Shown here one piece after another: positions 54,381 to 63,412 of a DNA stretch of 64,000 nucleotides. Origin of the DNA: Flavobacterium cellulosilyticum (GTDB taxonomy: Bacteria; Bacteroidota; Bacteroidia; Flavobacteriales; Flavobacteriaceae); NCBI RefSeq assembly GCF_004349355.1, contig NZ_SMFK01000009.1:1-64000 (forward strand), read 5' to 3'. The position numbers were made by a program, and so were the translations under genes. Under the pieces are notes generated by a model, which had not been told where the DNA came from, did not search any database, and saw only the letters and a list, made by a program, of their open reading frames with translations. The first letter of the stretch is position 1, and each line of letters starts with the position of its first letter.

Positions 54381-56801
54381 TTAGTTTGATTTTAAATTAA
54401 TTTTACCCTTTTTCAGTCCTTTGCCAGTTACTGTTAATTCTATTTTTCCCGATGTTGCAGTGGATTGTACCAAGGCTACTAATTTCCCGCTGAATAATTT
54501 CATAGTAGGCAAATGAAATTGTTCTAAAGAAGTGGCATCTCCATTACAAGCAGCGCGAAAAGTTCCGTTTCCTGACACCGCAAATTGCAATTGATTAGTT
54601 GCTGTTGGACAAGGATTTCCCTTTTTGTCTACTACAGAAACGGTTACAAATGCTATATCTTCTCCATTGGCTTCAAGGGTATTTCGATCTGCTTCGAGTT
54701 TAATTTCATATGGTTTTTCGGCTGTATGAATTTCTTTTTCTGCAACTGGTTTTCCTTGGTTATCCAAAGCCACAACTTTAAGAGTTCCAGGTTCGTATTT
54801 GACATCCATCCACATCAATCGGTATCGATTTTGAGGAGTTGTATTGTTTTTTTTCTGAATTCCCATACTTTTTCCATTGACAAAAAGTTCGGCACTATTG
54901 TAATTAGTATAAACAAAAACTGGGGTAGTTTCTCCTTCTCTGCCTTCCCAATTCCAATGCGGTAAAATATGTAAAGTCTTGTCATTGGTTTTCCATCGGC
55001 TTCGGTACAAATAAAATCGATCTTTTGGCAAACCCGCTAAATCATTAATTCCAAAATACGAACTTCGAGAAGGCCATTTTTCGTCATAAGGTGTTGGTTC
55101 ACCCAAATAATCAAAACCAGTCCAAACAAATTCTCCAATAACCCATGGTTTATCGTCTTGCAAAACAAAATCATCATCGGGAACATTAGACCAACTACAA
55201 TATTCTAAATCATACGAAGAACATTGAAAATCTGGATATTGTTTATTTGGCCCTTTTACAACTGGAAATTTATAAATCCCGCGGGAACTCACTGTCGATG
55301 CCGTTTCCGAACCTAATATAAATCCTTGTGGGAATTTTTTAAAAGCTTCTTCATACAAAGGCAAGCGATAATTGAGTCCCGGAATATCTAATAGCGCTCC
55401 AAAACCAGATTCCATAGTCGCTTTAACCTGATCCATTCCTACCGTTACAGGACGCGTTGGGTCTTCACGATGAAAAATATCTTGTAATCTCTTGGCACGT
55501 TTTACACCCTCTGCACCCCATTGGTCTGGAACTTCATTACCGGAACTCCACATGACGATGCAAGGGTGGTTGCGGGTAGCATGAATCAAATTGACCAAGT
55601 CTTTTTCAACATCGGTATCAAAAAAACGATGGTATCCATTTTCTACTTTTGGCTTAGCCCATTCGTCAAAACTTTCGGCTAAAAACATAAAGCCCATTTC
55701 GTCACACAATTCGAGTTGTTCTAAGGAAGGCATATTGTGTGAACTACGAATGGCATCGCATCCCATATCTTTCAAAATCGTCAGTTGTCTGCGCAAAGCA
55801 GCTTTATTGATAGCAGTTCCAATTGGACCTAAATCATGATGCAAACAAACCCCTTTGAATTTTCGGACTTTGCCATTCAAACTGAAGCCTTTGTTGGCTT
55901 CGTACTTAATTTCTCGAATACCAAATCGGGTGTTAGACACGTCCTTTAGCATATTGCCAACATATATTTGAGTAACAGCAGTGTAGAGATAAGGGCTTTC
56001 AGGACTCCATAAATGTGGATTTCTGACCGCAATATTTTGTTCGAATTCCTTTCCGAAAATGAGTGCCGTTTCATTAATGGCCACTTCCTTTCCAGAAGCA
56101 TCTTTTATTACGGTTTTTATTTGAAGATTTTCTCCTGTAACGGTTGTTTTGATATTCACTTTTGCTAATTCAGCAGTGACTATCGGTGTGGTAATAAATG
56201 TACCCCATTGATCGATACTCTCTTTGTTTTTAACTATCACTTTTACTTTCCGATACAAACCCGCACCGGGATACCATCGAGACGATGATTCTAGATTGGA
56301 TAAATGAACGGCTAAGTTATTTTTGCCATTTTCATTGATTAAATTGGTAATATCAAAATAGAAATAATTGTAGCCATAATTCCATTCGCCTACTTTTTTT
56401 CCATTGAGAAATACTTTTGGTTCGCTCATAGCGCCTTCAAAAAGGAGAATTACTTTTTTACTTTTATCCAAATTGGGTACTGAAAATTGGTTGCGATACC
56501 AAGCCTCGCCTATGTAGGGAAGTGCACCAGTGCGACCAGTTTTTTCGGTGGCACTTTTTTCGCCGTTTTGAACAATGGCAGTTACTTGTTTGTCAATTTC
56601 CTTGTCAAAAGGTCCATAAATTGCCCAATCATGAGGCACAGTAACGGATTCCCATTTCGAATCATTGAAATTATTTTCAAAAGCATTTTCGTTTTTGCCC
56701 TTTTCGAATTTCCATCCTTTATTTAATTCAATAATAACTCTTTCTTGAGCATTTATTGATAAAGCAAATAATAAAATTATTGTAAAAAAGGAGTTCCTCA
56801 T
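54381..56801 (-). CDS. GH2 family beta-galactosidase-like hydrolase
   Basis: 806 residues with signal peptide (FFTIILLFALSINAQ). Same architecture as the GH2 at 42100-44436: VTVPHDWAIYGPFD, LHHDLGPIGTAINK, acid/base E423 in SSGNEVPD and nucleophile E499 in ILGSETAST, then GEFVWTGFDYLGEPTPYD and C-terminal beta domains. The nucleophile loop and the insert around residues 60-80 differ, so it is a separate paralogue, possibly for another linkage. It is the last gene before the 257-bp spacer containing a large inverted repeat, and may have lower expression than the genes upstream of it. Confidence 0.88.
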   Translation of the reverse strand: MRNSFFTIILLFALSINAQERVIIELNKGWKFEKGKNENAFENNFNDSKWESVTVPHDWAIYGPFDKEIDKQVTAIVQNGEKSATEKTGRTGALPYIGEAWYRNQFSVPNLDKSKKVILLFEGAMSEPKVFLNGKKVGEWNYGYNYFYFDITNLINENGKNNLAVHLSNLESSSRWYPGAGLYRKVKVIVKNKESIDQWGTFITTPIVTAELAKVNIKTTVTGENLQIKTVIKDASGKEVAINETALIFGKEFEQNIAVRNPHLWSPESPYLYTAVTQIYVGNMLKDVSNTRFGIREIKYEANKGFSLNGKVRKFKGVCLHHDLGPIGTAINKAALRRQLTILKDMGCDAIRSSHNMPSLEQLELCDEMGFMFLAESFDEWAKPKVENGYHRFFDTDVEKDLVNLIHATRNHPCIVMWSSGNEVPDQWGAEGVKRAKRLQDIFHREDPTRPVTVGMDQVKATMESGFGALLDIPGLNYRLPLYEEAFKKFPQGFILGSETASTVSSRGIYKFPVVKGPNKQYPDFQCSSYDLEYCSWSNVPDDDFVLQDDKPWVIGEFVWTGFDYLGEPTPYDEKWPSRSSYFGINDLAGLPKDRFYLYRSRWKTNDKTLHILPHWNWEGREGETTPVFVYTNYNSAELFVNGKSMGIQKKNNTTPQNRYRLMWMDVKYEPGTLKVVALDNQGKPVAEKEIHTAEKPYEIKLEADRNTLEANGEDIAFVTVSVVDKKGNPCPTATNQLQFAVSGNGTFRAACNGDATSLEQFHLPTMKLFSGKLVALVQSTATSGKIELTVTGKGLKKGKINLKSN

Positions 56802-56913
56802 GGTTCTATTTTTTAAGGATTATTTTTTTAATTTAAAGTAAATAAAAATTCATGATAATTCGCTAAGCAGACTAAATTTTCAGCACACAACGTCTTATAA
56901 AAAATTTGCCGCG

Positions 56914-56978
56914 AATTACACGAATTGTCACGAATTCCTGTTTTAATTTTTAAAAAATTAGTGACAATTCGTGTAATT
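56914..56978. repeat. 18-bp perfect inverted repeat
   Basis: AATTACACGAATTGTCAC (56914-56931) and its exact reverse complement (56961-56978) flank a 29-base spacer that itself contains AATTTTTAAAAAATT. The sequence is unlike nearby coding DNA and resembles dispersed hairpin repeats of Flavobacterium. The 257-bp spacer 56802-57058 holds nothing else I can identify. Confidence 0.8.
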
Positions 56979-57058
56979 GCTACGCCTGTTCGCACTTTCA
57001 GGCTCGGGTCGTGATTGAAATATTTTTTTAGTATTAATAACGGACAGTTATAATAAGA

Positions 57059-57373
57059 TTAATCTAAATGGAATACTTCTATTAAAGTTTTTGCAACAGG
57101 AGAATTGTCTGGATTGGTTTCCATAATATCTCCCATATAAGCCCACCATTTTTTTACAATGGGATGATTTGGCAAAACATCCATATCAAAATAGGCACTA
57201 ATTTTTTGAACCGCAAATAGAATTAGCGTTTCTTCGTCTAGAAAAATGCTATAATCCTGAATGCCTGTTTCAGTAAGTAAACTAGCTAATTCTGGCCAAA
57301 TTTCATCGTGTCTTTTTTTGTATTCCAGTTCAAAACCGGCTTTCAATTTCATTTTAAATGCGTTACGTATCAT
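57059..57373 (-). CDS. rhaM: L-rhamnose mutarotase
   Basis: 104 residues, the exact length of RhaM of Escherichia coli, without a signal peptide, so cytoplasmic. It interconverts alpha- and beta-L-rhamnose. The family pattern is clear: MIRNAFKMKLKAGFE, H22 in KKRHDEIWPEL at the catalytic position, DYSIFLDEETLILFAV and VKKWWAYMGDIME. It is the only intracellular enzyme in the window. Its ATG overlaps the stop codon of the upstream GH43-like gene by four bases, so its expression is tied to that protein, which may release L-rhamnose. Confidence 0.94.
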   Translation of the reverse strand: MIRNAFKMKLKAGFELEYKKRHDEIWPELASLLTETGIQDYSIFLDEETLILFAVQKISAYFDMDVLPNHPIVKKWWAYMGDIMETNPDNSPVAKTLIEVFHLD

Positions 57374-58413
57374 TTTATTCTTTGTTTTTTAGTTGGTGTT
57401 AATTTTATCGTTACTCGTTTATTTCTATCACAACTTATTTCGCCATTGCTATATTCTAACTCAGCTACTTGAATAGAGCTTCTTCTGGTTTCATAACTGT
57501 CAATTCCTTTGTTCTCAGGTGTTCGCCCAGGATGTGTAAAGTAAAAAACATAGGCTTTATCCCCTTGAACGATCACATCACAATGACCGCCAATCACTTT
57601 GTCATCTAGACCAGTTCCGGGAATTTGTAAAATATTATGTTCTTGACGTTTCCAATTTACGAAATCTTCCGATGAAAAAACACCTAAGCCTTTCCAAGAA
57701 TCAATTATCATCCAATTATTATTTTTCCATCGAAATACTTTTGGACCTTCACCACGATCTTTTACCACTTTTTTTCCACTATCTGTCCAAGTATACAAGT
57801 CTACGCTGTCTGCATAATAAATGGATTTTCCTTCATTTTCATTGTTGTAATACATCCGCCAAGTGCCATTTGGCAATCGAAAAACGGAGGCGTCAATGCA
57901 GCGATCAGAAGCCAAGTTTAGTCTAGATTCAAATTTCCAATCGATTAAATTTTCACTGGTCAAATGAACAATGTAACGCGGATGATACCAATCTTCAAAA
58001 ATACCTGGGACAATAGTCAAGTACATGTGGTATTTTCCATTGTTCTCGATGACTTCGGGCGCCCAATAAGTCACATCTTTTAGGGTATAATTTATTTTAC
58101 AATCGGTTTTATACGTCCAATGCGCCCCATCTTTTGATTCGGCAATGCCAATGGGAGTTCCATGGACCCAACTTACTCCATTTCCCCCGATATTGGCTCT
58201 TCGATTGGTGTAAAACATAAACCATTTCTTCTCTTTCTTATTCCAAATCAAAGTTGGATCAGCAGCTCCATCGTATATTTTATCACGATATAAAGGTTTA
58301 TCGGCGTTATTTTCCTCCATATTTTTTGGCTGGTTTTGACCAAAAAGAGGTAAAAAAAGATGGAATAATACAATAGCACCTACTATTTTAATTCTCTTAT
58401 TTATTTTTTTCAT
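57370..58413 (-). CDS. GH43/GH117-like beta-propeller glycosidase, uncharacterised
   Basis: 347 residues with signal peptide (IVGAIVLFHLFLPLFGQ). A single five-bladed propeller has the acids expected of clan GH-F: Asp in YDGAADPTLIWNKK, Asp in RCIDASVFRLPNG and Glu in DRGEGPKVFRWKN. There is no accessory domain, and it does not match a standard GH43 subfamily I know. Its gene overlaps rhaM by four bases, which suggests that its product is L-rhamnose; an exo-rhamnosidase would fill a gap because no GH78 or GH106 is present in the window. This role is inference. It follows GH43 58500-60077 after 86 bp. Confidence 0.72.
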   Translation of the reverse strand: MKKINKRIKIVGAIVLFHLFLPLFGQNQPKNMEENNADKPLYRDKIYDGAADPTLIWNKKEKKWFMFYTNRRANIGGNGVSWVHGTPIGIAESKDGAHWTYKTDCKINYTLKDVTYWAPEVIENNGKYHMYLTIVPGIFEDWYHPRYIVHLTSENLIDWKFESRLNLASDRCIDASVFRLPNGTWRMYYNNENEGKSIYYADSVDLYTWTDSGKKVVKDRGEGPKVFRWKNNNWMIIDSWKGLGVFSSEDFVNWKRQEHNILQIPGTGLDDKVIGGHCDVIVQGDKAYVFYFTHPGRTPENKGIDSYETRRSSIQVAELEYSNGEISCDRNKRVTIKLTPTKKQRIK

Positions 58414-58499
58414 ATTTAATATCTAACCTTTTTCATATTTATAATAATTTCCATGGTTGCAAACCTCATTTTTAATGACGGTATTCTTTAATTTATAAA

Positions 58500-60077
58500 C
58501 TATTTGACATCAAAGAAATCAAAATCGGCATACCCTTTAGACGGAAGTAAACTTGGACTAATATACGTGATTCCGACTTTGGCTCCAATCCATGTGCCCA
58601 CTTGCGAAACATAACTTTTTCCGATAGAACTATAATTTTCACCATCTACGCTGTACAAATACTGATGATTTAGTTTATCGTCTACTTCGACTTTTAACCA
58701 AATGGTATTGGTGTTCATTGGTATACTTACAACCCGTGTTGGAATGACTGTTCGCGAACGAAGTTTAACGGCTTCAAAAAGAGTAAGATGGTTTGCTGTT
58801 GCCCCTTTTTCTAGACATAAATAAGTATAGGTGTTACCAGCTATGGTAAGTCCCGCACTTTCCCCTTCTTTCTCAGGATTAAATTGCAGTTTAGTTATTG
58901 CAGTAAACGAAGGAGCCGAAAACTTTTGAAGCAACACATTAGGCGCATGAAAAAGACTTCCACTATCCGTTATATTTGGTACTGCATTCAAGCGTAAAAA
59001 TCCCTTTTTAATATCTAAATCACACCATTTTTTATCTGGTGCAGCTTGCCATTGCCATTGTAATCCTAAAACAGGAGAAGAAAAATCATCCGAAGTCTGT
59101 GGCCCTACTTTTGGATAACTTTTACCTACATTTGGTTTTTTGAATCCAAGTACGGGTTGCCCGGTGCCGTCATCGTCTTTATCTTCACCTATAACAGGCC
59201 ATCCATTCTTCCAGATTGCTGGTTGTAGATGTACTATTCTTCCGTAGGCTCCTTTGGACTGAAAATGGATAAACCACCATTCTCCCGTTTGTGTCTCTAC
59301 GAGTCCTCCTTGATGAGGCCCATTGATTGCGGTTTTTCCTTGACTTAGAACAATTTTTTCTTCATAAGGCCCATAAATATTTTTTGATCTAAAAACAGAT
59401 TGCCAACCTTCCTCTACTCCACCGGCTGGAGCAGCAAAATAGTAATAACCGTCTCGCTTGTCCATAAATTTAAATCCTTCGAGCACAGGTTGTTTAATTA
59501 GATCCTGATAAATTATGACACCATCATCGAGCAGTTTTTTTCCGTCAGCAGACATCATATGCAAAATCGCTGGCCCTGCTCCTACCACTCCATGAATTAA
59601 ATAGGCTTGCCCATCTTCATCCCAAAACGGACAAGCATCTTCCCAATTGGTTACTTTCTGAACAGTATTTAATTCCCATTTGGTTCGTGGATCTTTGGTT
59701 GTAGCCATAAAAAGACCGTCTTCGGGAGTACAGAAATACACATAAAAAACGCCTTTATGGTATCGAATTGAAGGTGCCCAAGAACCTTGTCCCGGCTGTA
59801 CTTTTTCGTAGCGTTGCAACGGAAGATTATCATACACATAATTTATGATTGTCCAGTTTACGAGGTCTTTGGAATGCAATACAGGAATACCGGGTTGACA
59901 ATTAAAACTAGAAGCAACCATATAATAATCGTCGTTTACTCGAATAACATCCGGATCCGAATAATCAGCGTAAAGTATTGGGTTTTTATACGTTCCGTCC
60001 CCATTATCGGGCATCCAAACTTGGCTTTTTACCGAAAAAGAGAATAAAAGCAATAGTAAAATACTATATTTTTGCAT
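58500..60077 (-). CDS. GH43 hydrolase with C-terminal lectin-like domain
   Basis: 525 residues from the ATG at 60077; a TTG at 60098 would abut the GH28 stop but the ATG gives a better signal peptide (YSILLLLLFSFSVKSQ). The propeller has base Asp in ADYSDPDVIRVND, Asp in NWEDACPFWDEDG and acid Glu in PVLEGFKFMDK. The C-terminal concanavalin-like domain starts near SDDFSSPVLGLQWQW (about 335). Compared with the GH43 at 44464 the substrate loop IQGPHQGG is similar, so an arabinofuranosidase or galactofuranosidase activity on RG-I side chains is likely but unproven. Confidence 0.86.
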   Translation of the reverse strand: MQKYSILLLLLFSFSVKSQVWMPDNGDGTYKNPILYADYSDPDVIRVNDDYYMVASSFNCQPGIPVLHSKDLVNWTIINYVYDNLPLQRYEKVQPGQGSWAPSIRYHKGVFYVYFCTPEDGLFMATTKDPRTKWELNTVQKVTNWEDACPFWDEDGQAYLIHGVVGAGPAILHMMSADGKKLLDDGVIIYQDLIKQPVLEGFKFMDKRDGYYYFAAPAGGVEEGWQSVFRSKNIYGPYEEKIVLSQGKTAINGPHQGGLVETQTGEWWFIHFQSKGAYGRIVHLQPAIWKNGWPVIGEDKDDDGTGQPVLGFKKPNVGKSYPKVGPQTSDDFSSPVLGLQWQWQAAPDKKWCDLDIKKGFLRLNAVPNITDSGSLFHAPNVLLQKFSAPSFTAITKLQFNPEKEGESAGLTIAGNTYTYLCLEKGATANHLTLFEAVKLRSRTVIPTRVVSIPMNTNTIWLKVEVDDKLNHQYLYSVDGENYSSIGKSYVSQVGTWIGAKVGITYISPSLLPSKGYADFDFFDVK

Positions 60078-60098
60078 ATAAATTGAATTGAAAATCAA

Positions 60099-61454
60099 TT
60101 ATTTAATAGTTACTTTATTGACTTCTTCCTGAATTAACCACAGACGATTGTCGTTTAATTCTGTTGTCGTTTTACAATTGATAAAGGATACCTCATCCGT
60201 GTGTCTTACATAATAGCCATGCGCATTAGTTTCTCCAAACTTGCTGCCTTCGGGATATTTACCATCGTATTCCATGACATTTTGGTTTGTTGCTGTTATG
60301 CCTCCTTTTACATTTAAATCCACATTTTCAAAAAGAACGTTTTGAATATTATGACCTTTAATTCCAGTTATAATTGATGGATATTGTTGAGTAAACTTTT
60401 CTCCCTTTATATTTTTAATATAAATATTTGATATTGTTCCAATTCGTGGATTTCTCTCAGGCACTGTTCTTTTTCTGTCTGCCAATAAAATAAAGAAAGC
60501 TTGACCACAATTGGTAATCGAACAATCTCTAATATTGATATTGTCGATCACAGCTCCATCCATTGATTCAATCACAATGGCCGAATTCTGAAAAGCATTT
60601 TTTAATACCAATTCAGAGATATCAAAATTCATGTAAGAACCTAAACCATCTGTTCCTAATTTAAAACAATTGCCTGCATTAACATTTAATTTATCGATAA
60701 TGCATCTTCGAACAACGATATCTTTACAACCATATTCGCTACCACTTTTGAAACAAATTCCATCATCTTCCGACTCGATATAGCAATCTTCAATCAAAAC
60801 TTTATGGCAGTCAACAATATCTATTCCGTCGCGATTTGGTGTTAGACTTCCCGTGTTTACTTTTAGGTTTTTAATAATGATATTATCCGATTCGATATAA
60901 ACTTGTGTCCAACAAGCTGGTTTTATAAGGGTAATATTCGAAACAGTAATGTTTTTAGCCCTAACAAAAGCCAGAATAGAAGGGCGATCTTTTTCTGTTC
61001 CAATTTCTTTTACGTGCATCCAAGGTTCATAATCTCCTTGACCATTAATTGTTCCTCCGCCCGTAATAGTTACATTTTCGACTTTATTGCCATAAATTAA
61101 TCTTCTTTGACAATCTTGTAGCATCCGATTTGGATACTGGGTTTTTATCAAATGATGGGGATAATCTTTTTCATCATCAGACTTAATTCCAAGAATTGTA
61201 GCTGTCGCATCAATATTCAATGTCATATTATTTACTAAACTCAGTTGCCCCGTAAGGAACACTCCATTTTTTAAAACTACTGTTCCACCTGTTTTACCAC
61301 AAGCTTCAATCGCTTTTTGAATGGCTTTTTGATCATTTGTTTTTCCGTCTCCTTTTGCACCAAAATCAGACACATTATAAATGGGTTTTATTATTTGTGA
61401 ACTGACGTTTTGAAGCGATAAAAATAACAGTGATACTAAAAAAAACTTATACAT
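60099..61454 (-). CDS. GH28 family polygalacturonase-like hydrolase
   Basis: 451 residues from the ATG at 61454 (an in-frame TTG lies two codons upstream) with signal peptide (FFLVSLLFLSLQNVSSQ). Beta-helix of GH28: YNVSDFGAKGDGKTNDQKA, NRDGIDIVDC and ESEDDGICFKSG holding the catalytic aspartates. NAGNCFKLGTDG stands at the GHG site. These features suggest an exo-acting or rhamnogalacturonan-specific enzyme. It follows the SASA gene after 208 bp that contain no recognisable feature. Confidence 0.9.
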   Translation of the reverse strand: MYKFFLVSLLFLSLQNVSSQIIKPIYNVSDFGAKGDGKTNDQKAIQKAIEACGKTGGTVVLKNGVFLTGQLSLVNNMTLNIDATATILGIKSDDEKDYPHHLIKTQYPNRMLQDCQRRLIYGNKVENVTITGGGTINGQGDYEPWMHVKEIGTEKDRPSILAFVRAKNITVSNITLIKPACWTQVYIESDNIIIKNLKVNTGSLTPNRDGIDIVDCHKVLIEDCYIESEDDGICFKSGSEYGCKDIVVRRCIIDKLNVNAGNCFKLGTDGLGSYMNFDISELVLKNAFQNSAIVIESMDGAVIDNINIRDCSITNCGQAFFILLADRKRTVPERNPRIGTISNIYIKNIKGEKFTQQYPSIITGIKGHNIQNVLFENVDLNVKGGITATNQNVMEYDGKYPEGSKFGETNAHGYYVRHTDEVSFINCKTTTELNDNRLWLIQEEVNKVTIK

Positions 61455-61662
61455 ACTCAAGTGGTTTAAAAAATAGAACTAATTGTTTGAAATGATTGTG
61501 AAAAATCTTAAATTTAATAGTAACCCATTGGACGTTATTATTTTTTATTTTGATTTTTACTATTATTTTAAGTCTATCAAAGTTAATTTTATTGAATTAT
61601 TAAACTAATATCAGGATTAATATGTTTTTCATTTTTTATAATTATATTGAAAATTATTATCC

Positions 61663-63183
61663 TCATAATTGATCCCAATCATTTGTTCGGAAAGGGGAAG
61701 CTGGTAAGTTTTCTTTATTGAACAAATTGGGTTCTGGGACTGCTTTCCAGGCAAAACGAACTGCAATTGGATTTTTTACTTTTGGAGAAGAAACTACAAT
61801 CGTTTTTCCATCAATTTTGGCATCAGCTGGATAAAAAATTTGGTCTTCTCCTGCAATTTCAAATTCTTTCAAAAAGTCTCCGGTTTTTACTAATCCAGAA
61901 TCAGCATAATCAAAAAATAATTGAATGCGATCTTTATTTATTTTCATGTGATTATAAATCGGCCCAGAAAAAACTAAATTTGGCTCATTATAGTTTTTAG
62001 CACGAGCTAGTAAAGCCAATCGATGTCCCACGGTTTGTTTATCGATTGGATGAATGTTTTTGGCATCTCCTACATCAGTTGTCACTACCATTCCCGAATT
62101 AGATACGGTTTTCAATGCCATAAGCTGTGCTTCCCTTATGTCAGGATTTTGACTCCTATGTGGCGCTATTTGAACATAATAAAACGGAAAATCACCTTGT
62201 TTCCAATCGGCTCTCCAATTTTTAATCATAGCTGGAAATAAGCTACGGTAGAGATAAGGTTGATCGGCATTGCTTTCTCCTTGATACCAAATTGCCCCTT
62301 TTATGGTATAATTAATCAAAGGGTGCAGCATCGCATTATACAACACATAGGAAGTTTTATTGTCTTCTTTCCTAGGTTTTTTTATATCACTTTTAGACAA
62401 ATCATTGTTGTTGGCGATTCGTTCTTTTTTCAAATTTAAATAATAGTTTTCCAGCTTTTCTTGGTATATTTTTTCATTCTTGGCATCGTTTTCAAGAATG
62501 GGTAAAAAATCTGGATTTCCTTCTAAAACCTCTTGAGAAGTCCATGCTTCCGCTTTCGTCCCTCCCCATGAAGTCGAAATTAGACCGATAGGAACATGTA
62601 GTTTTTGATATAAATCTCTTCCAAAAAAATAGGCTACAGCCGAAAAGGATTTGATGCTGTTTGGTGAACATTCTTGCCAGTTTCCTGTAACATCATATAA
62701 TGGTTTTGGAGAAGCAGTAGTCAATACTGTAAATAATCTAATATTTGGAAAATTGGCGTTATCAATCTCTTCTTCATAATTTTTCACTCCAGTTTTCCAA
62801 TTATTTTCGACTCTGCCAACAGGGAAAAACATATTGGACTGACCGGAGCAAATCCAAACTTCGCCAATAAGAACATTATGTAAAATAATTTTATTTGTTG
62901 CTTCGATGGTGATGTTGTATGCTTTTTCGCTGCCTTGAGGAGTATCTACAGCTACTTTCCAAGTTCCTTCGGAATTTGCAGTAATTTCAATAGGACTATT
63001 TTGCCATCCCAGTTGAATGTTTATCTTTTCATTTGGCGATGCCCATCCCCATAAATTTACCATTGCATTTTGTTGTAAAACCATATTATCACCTACTAGC
63101 GAAGGTAGCTTTACTTGAGCGATTACAGCTTGTTTTACAACCAAAACAAGAATAATTAAAAGGATTTTTTTTATGTCTATCAT
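61663..63183 (-). CDS. Sialate-O-acetylesterase-type (SASA) esterase
   Basis: 506 residues with signal peptide (ILLIILVLVVKQAVIAQ). The SASA fold is clear: LPSLVGDNMVLQQ, nucleophile Ser in CSGQSNMFFP, GLISTSWGGTKAEAW, GAIWYQGESNADQP and the catalytic DVGDAKNIHPIDKQ near residue 380. Proteins of this family in pectin loci of Bacteroidetes deacetylate plant glycans rather than sialic acid, so a pectin or RG-I acetylesterase is likely. First gene of an operon reaching 54381, with promoter element S8 just upstream. Confidence 0.88.
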   Translation of the reverse strand: MIDIKKILLIILVLVVKQAVIAQVKLPSLVGDNMVLQQNAMVNLWGWASPNEKINIQLGWQNSPIEITANSEGTWKVAVDTPQGSEKAYNITIEATNKIILHNVLIGEVWICSGQSNMFFPVGRVENNWKTGVKNYEEEIDNANFPNIRLFTVLTTASPKPLYDVTGNWQECSPNSIKSFSAVAYFFGRDLYQKLHVPIGLISTSWGGTKAEAWTSQEVLEGNPDFLPILENDAKNEKIYQEKLENYYLNLKKERIANNNDLSKSDIKKPRKEDNKTSYVLYNAMLHPLINYTIKGAIWYQGESNADQPYLYRSLFPAMIKNWRADWKQGDFPFYYVQIAPHRSQNPDIREAQLMALKTVSNSGMVVTTDVGDAKNIHPIDKQTVGHRLALLARAKNYNEPNLVFSGPIYNHMKINKDRIQLFFDYADSGLVKTGDFLKEFEIAGEDQIFYPADAKIDGKTIVVSSPKVKNPIAVRFAWKAVPEPNLFNKENLPASPFRTNDWDQL

Positions 63184-63213
63184 TCATATGTTTATTTATT
63201 GTTATAAAACTTT

Positions 63214-63259
63214 TAAATGTAAATGAGTTGAAGATAATAAGTATCCTGTGCTTTCCTGT
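63214..63259 (-). promoter_or_regulatory. Regulon promoter element S8 (operon 63183-54381)
   Basis: Minus strand: ACAGGA (63259-63254) and ACAGGATAC starting ten bases later at 63249, 19 bases, then TACATTTA at 63221-63214. Both half sites are perfect. A 30-bp leader remains before the SASA start codon. Confidence 0.78.
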
Positions 63260-63355
63260 ATCGTAGGATGTCATTAATCATTAAATTTTAATCAAATGTT
63301 TTTGGTATAAGTGATTTTCCCAAGTACCGATTCGCTCAACAATCTGGTTTTAAAA

Positions 63356-63397
63356 CAAAAAAAGAGTTTCATTTTACAATGAAACCCTTTTTAAAAT
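63356..63397 (-). terminator. Terminator of the T9SS protein gene
   Basis: On the minus strand AAAGGGTTTCAT and ATGAAACTCTTT pair (one G-U) around a six-base loop and are followed by a T-run. It lies 16 bp after the stop codon of the gene ending at 63413. Confidence 0.85.
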
Positions 63398-63412
63398 TAA
63401 ATTTTTAGTAAT

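Noticed and set aside
54585..54965. 126-codon plus-strand frame inside GH2
   Set aside because: Antisense shadow of a well-supported GH2 gene; composition is Phe/Cys/Ser-rich and matches no family.
60078..60098. TTG start of the GH43 gene adjacent to the GH28 stop
   Set aside because: The ATG at 60077 gives a normal signal peptide and the TTG segment has no ribosome-site support.
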